Below, one piece after another: positions 5,946 through 12,195 of a stretch of 29,524 nt of DNA. The notes under the pieces were generated by a model. It ran no database searches and was not told where the DNA came from. It saw only the letters and a list, made by a program, of their open reading frames with translations. Location of the stretch: IMG/VR virus record IMGVR_UViG_3300028608_000058, positions 1 through 29,524 of that record; one strand, given 5' to 3'. How positions within the stretch are numbered: the first letter of the stretch is position 1; each line of letters begins with the position of its first letter. The stretch is from a virus. The position numbers and the translations under genes were made by a program.

Positions 5946-6284
5946 GTGACCGACCTGCCCCCCGACCTGCCACGACTCCGCACCCTCGAGACATGGCTCG
6001 CCCTTACCCTCGACGAAGTACGCCGGGCCATCGCCGCGGCCGAGCAACGGGAGGCGGAGCGGCAGCGCGGCATCGAAGCCCGGCCGCCGGCGCCGGACTG
6101 GCTCCTCGAGATGGGCCTCAACCGGAACGCTCCCCCGGTGCAGGTGCACGTCGGCGGCTGCTGGAACGCGGGCAAGAGGACCCGGGGCATCAGCCGGGAC
6201 GAGGCACTGCAGGCCCTCGCCGACGGGGTCAAGGCGTGCGGGGCGTGCCGGCCGGACTCGGAGCTGGGCTTCCTGGAGGGGTAA
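5946..6284 (+). CDS. DUF6233 domain protein
   Basis: A 112-residue protein. LPPDLPRLRTLETWLALTLD, a coiled basic-acidic helix (RRAIAAAEQREAERQRGIEA), RPPAPDWLLEMG, VQVHVGGCWNAGKRTRGISR, EEALQALADG-like text (DEALQALADGVKACGACRPD) and an ELGFLEG end match the Streptomyces DUF6233 family, whose function is not known. Cys residues in GGCW and CGACRPD could bind a metal. The GTG at 5946 begins exactly where family members start. The gene is divergent from the LexA-type gene and is followed at once by a 13-bp terminator stem. DUF6233 genes are usually scattered through Streptomyces chromosomes and mobile elements. Confidence 0.85.
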   Translation: MTDLPPDLPRLRTLETWLALTLDEVRRAIAAAEQREAERQRGIEARPPAPDWLLEMGLNRNAPPVQVHVGGCWNAGKRTRGISRDEALQALADGVKACGACRPDSELGFLEG

Positions 6285-6287
6285 CAC

Positions 6288-6322
6288 GAGTGCCCGCCCC
6301 CACGCATCAGGGGCGGGCACTC
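6288..6322 (+). terminator. Terminator after the DUF6233 gene
   Basis: A perfect 13-bp stem, GAGTGCCCGCCCC / GGGGCGGGCACTC, with a 9-nt loop, beginning 4 nt after the stop codon. Confidence 0.85.
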
Positions 6323-6465
6323 GGAGATCGGCGACCACGCTGGGCTGTCGCCACTGAGCACCGCGGACGGCGCGTCAGCAGTTCACCGGGACGGAGGGCC
6401 ACCTATTGCGCACCCCGGCTCCAACGGTCTCCAGTTGGCCGCCCCGCACATCCCAGAATGCCAGA

Positions 6466-6499
6466 AGGCCCGCCAAGACGGGGGATGCTTGGCGGGCCT
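6466..6499 (-). terminator. Terminator after the Ro60 gene
   Basis: A perfect 12-bp stem, AGGCCCGCCAAG / CTTGGCGGGCCT, with a 10-nt loop, 22 nt past the minus-strand stop at 6521. The interval 6323-6465 between this and the opposing terminator shows no gene I can support. Confidence 0.85.
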
Positions 6500-6520
6500 A
6501 CCGGCAGTGTCGCACGGGGG

Positions 6521-8146
6521 TCAGACGGCTGGGGCGTCTTCCCACGGCCAGCGCGCATCCCGACCCGCCTCCAGCAGCGGGATCATCCGGAAAGCCTGAT
6601 CCGTGAGCCCGCCGAACGTGTGGCGGCCGGACTTCCCGGACGGCATCGCGCCCGGCTTGTAGCCGGCCATGTTCCACATGTACACGGGCGTCGCCCGCGG
6701 CACGAGGTCATCGATCGCCGTCTCCCGCATGCCGCCATGCCCCCACATGTTGGAGGGCAGCCAGCCCGGCCGGGTCTGCTCATCGGTGACGATGACGATC
6801 CGATCGTGGGCGAACCAGTGGCGCTTGACCGCGGCCGGGATGTCGGTGCCGCCGATCTGCCCGTAGCCCTCGATGAGCTTCAGGACGCTGCCCCCCTTGG
6901 GGACGGGGATCTCCTTGGACTCGCCACCGAACTCGACCAGGGTCGGCTTCTCCGCCCGCAGGGCGAGCGCGCTACCGAACACTGCGGCCTGCTCGGCGAG
7001 CGTGATGTCCGACCGGTTCGGGGTGGAGAAGCCGTAACCGGGGAACATCGACGGCGACCGGTCCACCAGGATCAGCGTGCTGCCCTTCAGGCGCGGCACG
7101 TTGGCGAGGGAGTGGCCGAGGGCCTGCTCCAGGGCGTGCGCCCACCGCAGGGACGGGGCGTGCTTGTAGGCGGCCCACCAGCGGAACGGGAACATGCGAG
7201 ACTTGGCCACCTGCTCCGGGTCGGAGAACCGGGCGCAGACCTGCGCGGCCACCTCGTCGGACACGCCCGCCTCGTCAAAGTTCCTGAGGTTTCTCGCGAG
7301 CGCCATCAGCCCCATCGACGGGATGATCGCCTTCCACGCGGCCTTGTCCATCGGCCCCTGCAGCCAGCCCGCCAGCGCCTCCCACGTCATGCCGGCGTGG
7401 TTCAGGAAGTCCGCGGCGTCCGGCCGCTTCAGCAGGTCGCGCCGCTTCTGCATATCCCACTTGGCGATCTCGTTGCGGGTGTGGAGCAGTTGCAGCGACT
7501 CGGGGATCGGCTTGTCACGCTTGTGGCGGCGGTCGATGGCGTGCTCGAACAGGTCACCCTGCCACAGAGCGGCCGGGGCCGGGTGGACGAGTTCGATGAC
7601 GTCGCCGAACCGGTAGCCCTTGGAGTCGGTGTCGTACTTGAGAAGGGCCCGCTCCGTGTACAGGGAGCCGAGGGCGTCCTCGATGCCGCGCTTGACGGGC
7701 TTGGGGATGCGGCGGCCGTAGCGGGACGTCCAGTAGCCGAGGAGCTCCCCCGGCTCGTCGGCGCGCCGGAGGACGGAGGCGATGACCTGCCGCGAGTGAC
7801 CCGGCGCCTGAGCATCGAGGCGGGCCTTGGTGAACTCGGCGGCGCCGACGATCGCCGCGGTCCGCATGTTGGCCTCGGTGCGGAGCCAGCCGAGCAGGCC
7901 AGCGGTCCAGTCGGGATCTTCGACGGCGAGCTGCCGGACGAGGGCGGTGTACCGGTCGTCGCGGTCGCCACCCGCCTCGTAGAAGGTATCGGCGCCGACC
8001 ATGTTGGACACCGCGAGCAGGTAGAGCTCGGACCTGGCGTCGCGAAGATGACCGGTGGCGCCCTCGTAGGTGCGGGTCCGCACCCCGGTCGTGGTCACGG
8101 GCGAGTGGACGGCGGGACGGACACTGCGCTGGTTGAAGCGCGACAT
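6521..8146 (-). CDS. rsr: Ro60/TROVE-domain RNA-binding protein (Rsr)
   Basis: A 541-residue Ro60 orthologue. The N-terminal TROVE ring of helical repeats runs from about residue 10 to 340 (SRFNQRSVRPAVHSPVTTT..., ELYLLAVSNMVGADTFYEAG, GLLGWLRTEANMRTAAIVGA). The C-terminal von Willebrand A domain has an intact MIDAS: D362xS364xS366 in LILVDRSPSM, T434 in GGTDIPAA and D455 in IVTDEQ. In known systems Ro60/Rsr binds Y RNA on the outside of the ring and threads misfolded or single-stranded RNA through the hole, often with exonucleases such as PNPase or RNase II/PH. Here two Y RNAs end 37 nt upstream of its start on the same strand, so protein and RNA can come from one transcript. ATG 8146 is chosen for its GAGGGG Shine-Dalgarno. 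Its place in a prophage is unusual; the sequence shows no truncation. Confidence 0.95.
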   Translation of the reverse strand: MSRFNQRSVRPAVHSPVTTTGVRTRTYEGATGHLRDARSELYLLAVSNMVGADTFYEAGGDRDDRYTALVRQLAVEDPDWTAGLLGWLRTEANMRTAAIVGAAEFTKARLDAQAPGHSRQVIASVLRRADEPGELLGYWTSRYGRRIPKPVKRGIEDALGSLYTERALLKYDTDSKGYRFGDVIELVHPAPAALWQGDLFEHAIDRRHKRDKPIPESLQLLHTRNEIAKWDMQKRRDLLKRPDAADFLNHAGMTWEALAGWLQGPMDKAAWKAIIPSMGLMALARNLRNFDEAGVSDEVAAQVCARFSDPEQVAKSRMFPFRWWAAYKHAPSLRWAHALEQALGHSLANVPRLKGSTLILVDRSPSMFPGYGFSTPNRSDITLAEQAAVFGSALALRAEKPTLVEFGGESKEIPVPKGGSVLKLIEGYGQIGGTDIPAAVKRHWFAHDRIVIVTDEQTRPGWLPSNMWGHGGMRETAIDDLVPRATPVYMWNMAGYKPGAMPSGKSGRHTFGGLTDQAFRMIPLLEAGRDARWPWEDAPAV

Positions 8147-8183
8147 AGAAAAGCCCCTCACATGGGAGGGGAGGACCAGCAGT

Positions 8184-8324
8184 GGGGTGCCCGAGATCAA
8201 GTCGGCTGGGGAGACGTAGCGCTCTAGGCCGCTGAGCTACCGACGTTAGACGCCGGACGGGATTTGAACCCGCGTCTCTCTCTTAGCAGGAGAAGTATCC
8301 CCGGCCTGCGCACCGGGCACCCCC
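8184..8324 (-). ncRNA. yrlA: Y RNA with tRNA-like domain (YrlA type)
   Basis: Read on the minus strand, the ends form a perfect 10-bp stem (GGGGUGCCCG with CGGGCACCCC). Above it are the Ro-binding strands GGUGCGCAGG and CUUGAUCU, which correspond to GGUCCGAAGG and CUUGACU of animal Y RNA. A second stem GGCcGGGG / CCCCaGCC follows. The distal part mimics tRNA in permuted order: a GAGACG/CGUCUC stem, a T arm with loop UUCAAAU closed by GCGGG/CCCGU, a 7-bp acceptor-like stem CCGGCGU/ACGUCGG closed by a CUA loop, and a D arm GCUC-AGCGGCCUA-GAGC. The T arm comes before the D arm, and the acceptor strands are joined by a loop, so it is not a real tRNA. This architecture is that of bacterial YrlA RNA. 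Confidence 0.88.
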
Positions 8325-8333
8325 GATGCTGTG

Positions 8334-8403
8334 CCTCCCGAGATCAAGGACGGCCGCGGCGGCACTTTTCCAAAGAAGTAGCCGAGACCTGCGCACCGGG
8401 AGG
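8334..8403 (-). ncRNA. Second, short Y RNA without tRNA-like domain
   Basis: A 70-nt minus-strand element lying 10 nt upstream of the YrlA-type RNA. The ends pair as CCUCCCG / CGGGAGG. The Ro-binding strands GGUGCGCAGG and CCUUGAUCU are the same as in its neighbour, and the 5' halves stay similar through UACUUCU. In place of the tRNA-like part it has a simple hairpin: CGGC, bulged U, ACUU pairing with AAGUGCCG around a CUUUGGAA loop. It looks like a paralogue made by duplication, keeping Ro binding but losing (or never having) the tRNA mimic. A TTGTCA element at 8443-8448 (minus strand) may be part of the promoter, but no convincing -10 at normal spacing was found. Confidence 0.75.
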
Positions 8404-8494
8404 TGCATGAAGTTGTGTTGGTACGACTGTAACCCAAAGGGGTGACAACGTGGGGGGATTGTGCGTGCCCAGCAGTGTGGCACGGGGTGGGGCG

Positions 8495-10021
8495 CTATGC
8501 GGCCCTACCGAGCGCCTTCGTTTCCAGCTCCATCAGGTTCTCAAGTCCATGCCGCGTTGGCTTCCAAGTGGAGGTGACCACGTCCAGTAGCTCGCCCCCT
8601 ACAGTCTGGCCAGCGTGCGGGAACAGTCCAGCACTGTAGAAGGTGGCGGCGATCACGCGCATGGCGGGGATGTCCGGCCCCTTCCATCCCGAGTAGTCGG
8701 GTATCTCTGCGGTGTCGAACTCGCCAGTGTGACGCTGGAGCAGTTTCGCCGCCCGGTCGTTGTGGTCGTGAAAGTCGCTGCCGTAGATCTGCCGGATGAC
8801 CTTGGCTGACGTACCGGCCGGAAGTCCCAGGGCTTCGTCTGACTCGGCCAATGCATCTCTGCCGTAAACAGCGTTCAGGGCCTGTGGGTTGATGCGCTGG
8901 AGGAGCAGGCACATCTCCCTTGTTGCTTGGTGATCGCGCGCCAGCTTCGTCAGCCACTCATGCAGCGCGCCCTCAAGGAGATGAGGGACGGTGAAGCCCG
9001 GGATGTGCGCGGCCCCCAGGGCGAGCGCGTAGGTTGCGACATCCCTGTCCCAGTCCTGCCGCACGACCCCGAGCCAGCCGGGAGTAGTCGCGCGGTAGAG
9101 GTCGATAGCTTCGCGTGTCGCTGGATCGTCTGAGACCCATTCGACGAACTCCGACTCCTTCTTGTCGATCCCTGCTTCCCGGGCGAGCGCGACCCACGGG
9201 TCCATGGCGCGGGCCGCCCATGGGATGAGCGACAGGTGCTGCGCCATGTGGTCGGCGTCGCGGAACTCGTTCCGGTACGACTCCCACCCGCGGGCGTGGA
9301 CCCCTTCCTTGGAGCCCCAGCGGTCTCCGCTGTCCACGCTGGAGAAGGCGCCGCAGTAGGCGCGCAGGTACTGCTCCAGGGCGGTCTCGACATTACTTCG
9401 CCGCAGATGGGCGTCACGCCTCTCTTGGTCCTGAGTGCTATCCCCTGCAACCGTGACCCCACCGCCGGGGTGCAGCAGGTAGCCCGTGGACGGATTCGCC
9501 TTCAGGTGCCGGTCGACTTCGCGGTACTCCTGATACGCGCTCCAAACCGCTGTGGGGATCTTCCGTATCGGCACGTCGGCGGGTGAGATCGGTCCGCCGG
9601 TTGCGTCGCGGATCTGGTCGGCGACCTGCCGCCAGCTGGCTTGCCGCCAGGCCAGGTTCATTGCGTCCTCTTCGGCCTGCCGCCGCTTCGCTTCCTCGCG
9701 GCTGGCCTTACGGCGCTTTGTGTTGCCAGGCTGATTGCCAGCGACGTTGAGGATGTCGCCGCGTTCAGCGTGCGCCCGGATCTCTTCCTTCTCCGCCTCG
9801 TCTAGCCGGTCGGCGGGCACGTTCTCGCGGATCGGAACGATCTGCGGCGTGTACCCCTCGAAGGACAACTCCTCGATCCAGGCCCGCACGAGAGGAGCGG
9901 GAGCGGCCAGGTGGCCGGCGAGCCTCACCTCGATCGGCTTGGTGGTCTGCCCGATGTAACGGACCTCGTTGGTCCGCGGGTCGACGAGGACGTAGATCGT
10001 GCCAGTGGCTTCGGTCGTCAC
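8495..10021 (-). CDS. GIY-YIG domain protein with large unknown C-terminal region
   Basis: A 508-residue protein. Residues 5-100 form a GIY-YIG nuclease-type domain: TIYVLVDPRTNEVRYIGQTT gives the paired (G/T)IY and YIG strands, EVRLAGHL carries the conserved Arg/His region, and RLDEAEKEEIRAHAERGDIL followed by NVAGN supplies the candidate catalytic Glu and the closing Asn. After a basic helix (NTKRRKASREEAKRRQAEED), about 370 residues of mixed, mostly helical sequence match nothing I recognise. GIY-YIG domains cut DNA in phage homing and repair enzymes, and some restriction enzymes use them. The GTG start at 10021 overlaps the recombinase stop (GTGA), so translation is coupled. It lies upstream of the Y RNAs and Ro60 gene on the same strand, with 91 nt between its stop and the first Y RNA. 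Confidence 0.85.
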   Translation of the reverse strand: MTTEATGTIYVLVDPRTNEVRYIGQTTKPIEVRLAGHLAAPAPLVRAWIEELSFEGYTPQIVPIRENVPADRLDEAEKEEIRAHAERGDILNVAGNQPGNTKRRKASREEAKRRQAEEDAMNLAWRQASWRQVADQIRDATGGPISPADVPIRKIPTAVWSAYQEYREVDRHLKANPSTGYLLHPGGGVTVAGDSTQDQERRDAHLRRSNVETALEQYLRAYCGAFSSVDSGDRWGSKEGVHARGWESYRNEFRDADHMAQHLSLIPWAARAMDPWVALAREAGIDKKESEFVEWVSDDPATREAIDLYRATTPGWLGVVRQDWDRDVATYALALGAAHIPGFTVPHLLEGALHEWLTKLARDHQATREMCLLLQRINPQALNAVYGRDALAESDEALGLPAGTSAKVIRQIYGSDFHDHNDRAAKLLQRHTGEFDTAEIPDYSGWKGPDIPAMRVIAATFYSAGLFPHAGQTVGGELLDVVTSTWKPTRHGLENLMELETKALGRAA

Positions 10022-10668
10022 TTCGCGATCTCCTTAGGGCTGCCAGCCGTGAGGGATGCGCGTCCTGCCGCGAGCTCCGGCACGTACTTGTAGATGGTGG
10101 TGCGGCTGACGCCGAGCATTTTGGCGATGGAGCTGATGGAGGCTTCCGGGTCGGTGAGCATGGATCGGGCGTGCCGGATCTGCTCCTCCGTCATGGCCGG
10201 CGGTCGTCCAAGTCGCTGTCCGCGGGCGCGGGCGGCGGCGATGCCTTCGTGGGTGCCTTGGACGATGAGTTCGCGGATGAACTCGGCGAGGGCGGCGAAG
10301 ACGTGGAAGACGAGTCGGCCGCCGGGGGTGGTGGTGTCGAGGGCTTCGTGGAGGGAGCGGAAGCCGATGCCGTCCTTGCGGAGGTTGCCGACGATGCTGA
10401 TGAGGTCTTGGATCGAGCGGCCGAGGCGGTCGAGGGAGGGGACGATGAGGGTGTCACCGGGGCGGAGGTAGTCGAGGGCCTTCTGGAGTTCCTCGCGTTC
10501 GGCGTTCTTGCCGGACTTCTTGTCGGAGAAGATGCGCTGGCAGCCGCAGGACTGAAGGGCGGCGATCTGCCGGTCGAGGTTCTGGCCCTTGGTGCTGACG
10601 CGGGCGTAGCCGATGAGGGCGCCCCCGCCTCCGACTGGGGCGAGAAGGTCTTGGGTGTCGGGTTCCAT
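10018..10668 (-). CDS. Serine recombinase, resolvase/invertase type
   Basis: A 216-residue small serine recombinase. The N-terminal catalytic domain has IGYARVSTKGQNLDRQ with nucleophile S25, then DTLIVPSLDRLGRSIQDLIS containing the conserved Arg cluster, and the long E-helix (GRLVFHVFAALAEFIRELI) leading to RARGQRLGRPPA. The C-terminal HTH (SISSIAKMLGVSRTTIYKYV) is of the Hin/Pin type. It makes and rejoins double-strand breaks at a short dyad site, causing inversion or resolution. ATG 10668 is chosen; a longer frame runs back through the inverted repeat at 10677-10740, which is more likely promoter or target DNA. Translationally coupled to the GIY-YIG gene. It is too small to be a large serine integrase of the phiC31 type. 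Confidence 0.92.
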   Translation of the reverse strand: MEPDTQDLLAPVGGGGALIGYARVSTKGQNLDRQIAALQSCGCQRIFSDKKSGKNAEREELQKALDYLRPGDTLIVPSLDRLGRSIQDLISIVGNLRKDGIGFRSLHEALDTTTPGGRLVFHVFAALAEFIRELIVQGTHEGIAAARARGQRLGRPPAMTEEQIRHARSMLTDPEASISSIAKMLGVSRTTIYKYVPELAAGRASLTAGSPKEIAK

Positions 10669-10676
10669 GAGTCCAT

Positions 10677-10740
10677 TGTCCAACAAAGGGTCATCGTTGG
10701 TATATGAACATTGAGACTTTACGTACACCCTTTTTGGACA
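10677..10740. repeat. Inverted repeat pair upstream of the serine recombinase
   Basis: TGTCCAACAAAGGGT (10677-10691) and ACCCTTTTTGGACA (10727-10740) are inverted copies differing by one base insertion, 35 bp apart. A direct copy of the outer end, TGGACAGTC, occurs at 10736-10744 and again at 10807-10815. The layout just upstream of the recombinase start suits a recombination site or operator for it. Confidence 0.6.
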
Positions 10741-10787
10741 GTCGGGCGGGTACCTATGTCCGCTTTGCGTGCCACCTGTTCAACTAG

Positions 10788-10809
10788 CCATCAATCGATC
10801 GATTGATGG
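10788..10809. promoter_or_regulatory. 22-bp perfect palindrome
   Basis: CCATCAATCGA followed directly by its exact reverse complement TCGATTGATGG. A perfect 22-bp dyad is long and AT-richer than its surroundings, lying between the divergent recombinase and lipoprotein genes. It may be an operator, a recombinase half-site pair or a transcription hairpin. Confidence 0.6.
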
Positions 10810-10893
10810 ACAGTCACGCGCTGCGACGCACGGCGACCCCCGTCAGCTACCGGGTCTGTCGCCAACTTCTGGAGTACGTCGGAGGCGCCCTCG

Positions 10894-10911
10894 TGTCACG
10901 GCTCGGTGACA
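10894..10911. promoter_or_regulatory. Short inverted repeat upstream of the lipoprotein gene
   Basis: TGTCAC and GTGACA are separated by 6 bp, 62 bp before the lipoprotein start. Possible operator. The remaining part of 10669-10972 holds the repeats listed here and no supported gene. Confidence 0.35.
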
Positions 10912-10972
10912 GCCGCCCGGCGCCATGTCGCCCGGTTCTACGGTGTTCCGACGCTCAACGTTGGGGGGACTG

Positions 10973-11599
10973 ATGCGCGCACGCGCTACTGCGGTCATGG
11001 CCGCGCTGTGTCTGGCTGTTCTCACCGCTTGCGGTGGTGGGGACGATTCGGCGGAGGCGAAACCGTCGGTGGTGGAGAGCGCTGCCGGTGGGGAGTCGAG
11101 TGGGGAGCCTGCGCCGGGCACGGTCGAGGAGGGCATGGAGCTCGGGGAGCCGGCCCGGACGACGGGTGATGGCGGCACGGGCGTCTTGGAGATCACCCCG
11201 GACACGGTGGTGTTCGTGAAGGAGGGCGGCGGGGAGACCGCGGAGAACGGGCTGTTCGTCGTGGTGACGATGAAGGACAAGGCGGTGACGGCGGTGGCCG
11301 CCGACGAGCCGGCGCCGATCACCGGGCAGGGCTGGAAGTGGATGGCCCCGGACGGGGAGATGGTCGGCTCCGGTGGCGGGTCCGCGTTCAACGTGGTCAT
11401 GGACAAGTACAACAACGCGGACCCGGTGCAGCCTGGCGCTTGGCAGTGGCGCAGCCAGGTGTTCGATCTGACGGAGGCGCAGGCGAAGGGTGGCACGCTC
11501 ATCTACATCGACGGCGAGGAGAAGGCCCACCGCTGGCAGATGCCGTCCGAGGATGCCGGGCCGAACGTGGCCGTGGTGAAGAAGCAGCTGGAGTTCTGA
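10973..11599 (+). CDS. Secreted lipoprotein carried by the prophage
   Basis: A 208-residue protein with a clear lipoprotein signal: basic n-region MRARAT, hydrophobic AVMAALCLAVLTAC with lipobox LTAC (C20), then GGGDDSAEAK. A Ser/Gly/Glu-rich linker (to about residue 60) precedes a mature beta-rich domain (TVVFVKEGGGE, NGLFVVVTMKDKAVTAVAAD, WQWRSQVFDLTEAQAKGGTL, IYIDGEEKAHRWQM), which resembles immunoglobulin-like DUF4352-type lipoproteins; that match is tentative. It would sit on the outer face of the membrane. It is monocistronic, on the opposite strand to the late genes, with its own leader and terminator, the classic layout of a lysogenic-conversion gene. Superinfection exclusion is one known job of such lipoproteins, unproven here. 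Start set by GGGGGA 6 nt upstream. Confidence 0.85.
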   Translation: MRARATAVMAALCLAVLTACGGGDDSAEAKPSVVESAAGGESSGEPAPGTVEEGMELGEPARTTGDGGTGVLEITPDTVVFVKEGGGETAENGLFVVVTMKDKAVTAVAADEPAPITGQGWKWMAPDGEMVGSGGGSAFNVVMDKYNNADPVQPGAWQWRSQVFDLTEAQAKGGTLIYIDGEEKAHRWQMPSEDAGPNVAVVKKQLEF

Positions 11600-11607
11600 G
11601 CACGACG

Positions 11608-11648
11608 AAGCGCCCCCGCCGCCTGCCGAAGCAGGGGCGGGGGCGCTT
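11608..11648. terminator. Bidirectional terminator between lipoprotein and late operon
   Basis: AAGCGCCCCCGCC pairs with GGCGGGGGCGCTT (13 bp). Inside, one bulged G and CCTGC/GCAGG close a CGAA tetraloop. It ends both the plus-strand lipoprotein transcript and the minus-strand late operon. Confidence 0.88.
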
Positions 11649-11653
11649 GTCGT

Positions 11654-11830
11654 TCAGGCGATGTCGTCGGGCGTGTACCCGTCGGGCAGGCCGGGGTAGA
11701 CCGGCTCCTGGAACGGCTGGATCGCCGGCGCCGGGACAGGCGGTGGTTCTTCCCGGCCGAGGCGGACCAGGGATCCGACGTCGGCGGCAGTGTCGTCATA
11801 CCGCGGCGGACGCTCCACAGCTTCCGGCAT
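11654..11830 (-). CDS. Short proline-rich protein at the end of the late operon
   Basis: A 58-residue protein (MPEAVERPPRYDDTAADVGS...) rich in proline in the middle (REEPPPVPAPAIQPF) and ending GLPDGYTPDDIA. Probably disordered; function unknown. Its ATG overlaps the upstream stop (TGATG), which supports real, coupled translation. Last gene of the late transcript. Confidence 0.6.
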   Translation of the reverse strand: MPEAVERPPRYDDTAADVGSLVRLGREEPPPVPAPAIQPFQEPVYPGLPDGYTPDDIA

Positions 11831-12195
11831 CACAGAACTCCAGTTCGGTTGAATTCCTCCACCAGAGGGTGCGCGGGCTCCGGCTCCATCTCCGCGCGCT
11901 GCATCTGACGCAGCCATCGGTCCTGGCTCCAGGAGAACGCCCGGACCAGCGTTTCCAGACGGAACATCTTGCCCCTCAGCTGCCCGTTCTCCTCGTCGAC
12001 GCGTCGGACGGTCGCTTCGAGGACGGCCAGGTTCGTGGCCTGCTGGGCCGGTGCGGCGTTCGCGCGGGCTGCCGCCTCAGTCGCCGCCGCCGTCGCTCGG
12101 GCAGCATCACGGGTCGCGCGGGACACGAACCATCCCCCGCCACCAAGGACACTGCCGGCGGCCCCGATAACTGCCGCCCATTCGCCGACGTTCAT
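11830..12195 (-). CDS. Membrane-anchored coiled-coil protein of lysis region
   Basis: A 121-residue protein with one N-terminal membrane segment (WAAVIGAAGSVLGGGGWFVS), a long alanine-rich helix (RDAARATAAATEAAARANAA) and a coiled coil (LAVLEATVRRVDEENGQLRG), ending in a charged tail (MEPEPAHPLVEEFNRTGVL). The layout of a single membrane anchor plus coiled coil fits a spanin-like or holin-accessory protein, or a small scaffold; this is inference from topology and position next to the lysis genes. The ATG overlaps the upstream stop (ATGA). Confidence 0.65.
   Translation of the reverse strand: MNVGEWAAVIGAAGSVLGGGGWFVSRATRDAARATAAATEAAARANAAPAQQATNLAVLEATVRRVDEENGQLRGKMFRLETLVRAFSWSQDRWLRQMQRAEMEPEPAHPLVEEFNRTGVL

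Noticed and set aside
5879-8227. A 782-residue plus-strand frame opposite the Ro60 gene
   Set aside because: It is the antisense shadow of Ro60 and crosses three terminators and the DUF6233 gene in another frame.
8215-8290. A tRNA gene, suggested by GGTTCAAATCCC and GTAGCTCAGC on the minus strand
   Set aside because: The T arm comes before the D arm, the acceptor-like strands are joined by a 3-nt loop, and there is no anticodon arm; it is the tRNA-like part of a Y RNA.
8246-8483. Short minus-strand reading frames over the Y RNA region
   Set aside because: They have no protein-like pattern and coincide with base-paired RNA elements; no good ribosome sites.
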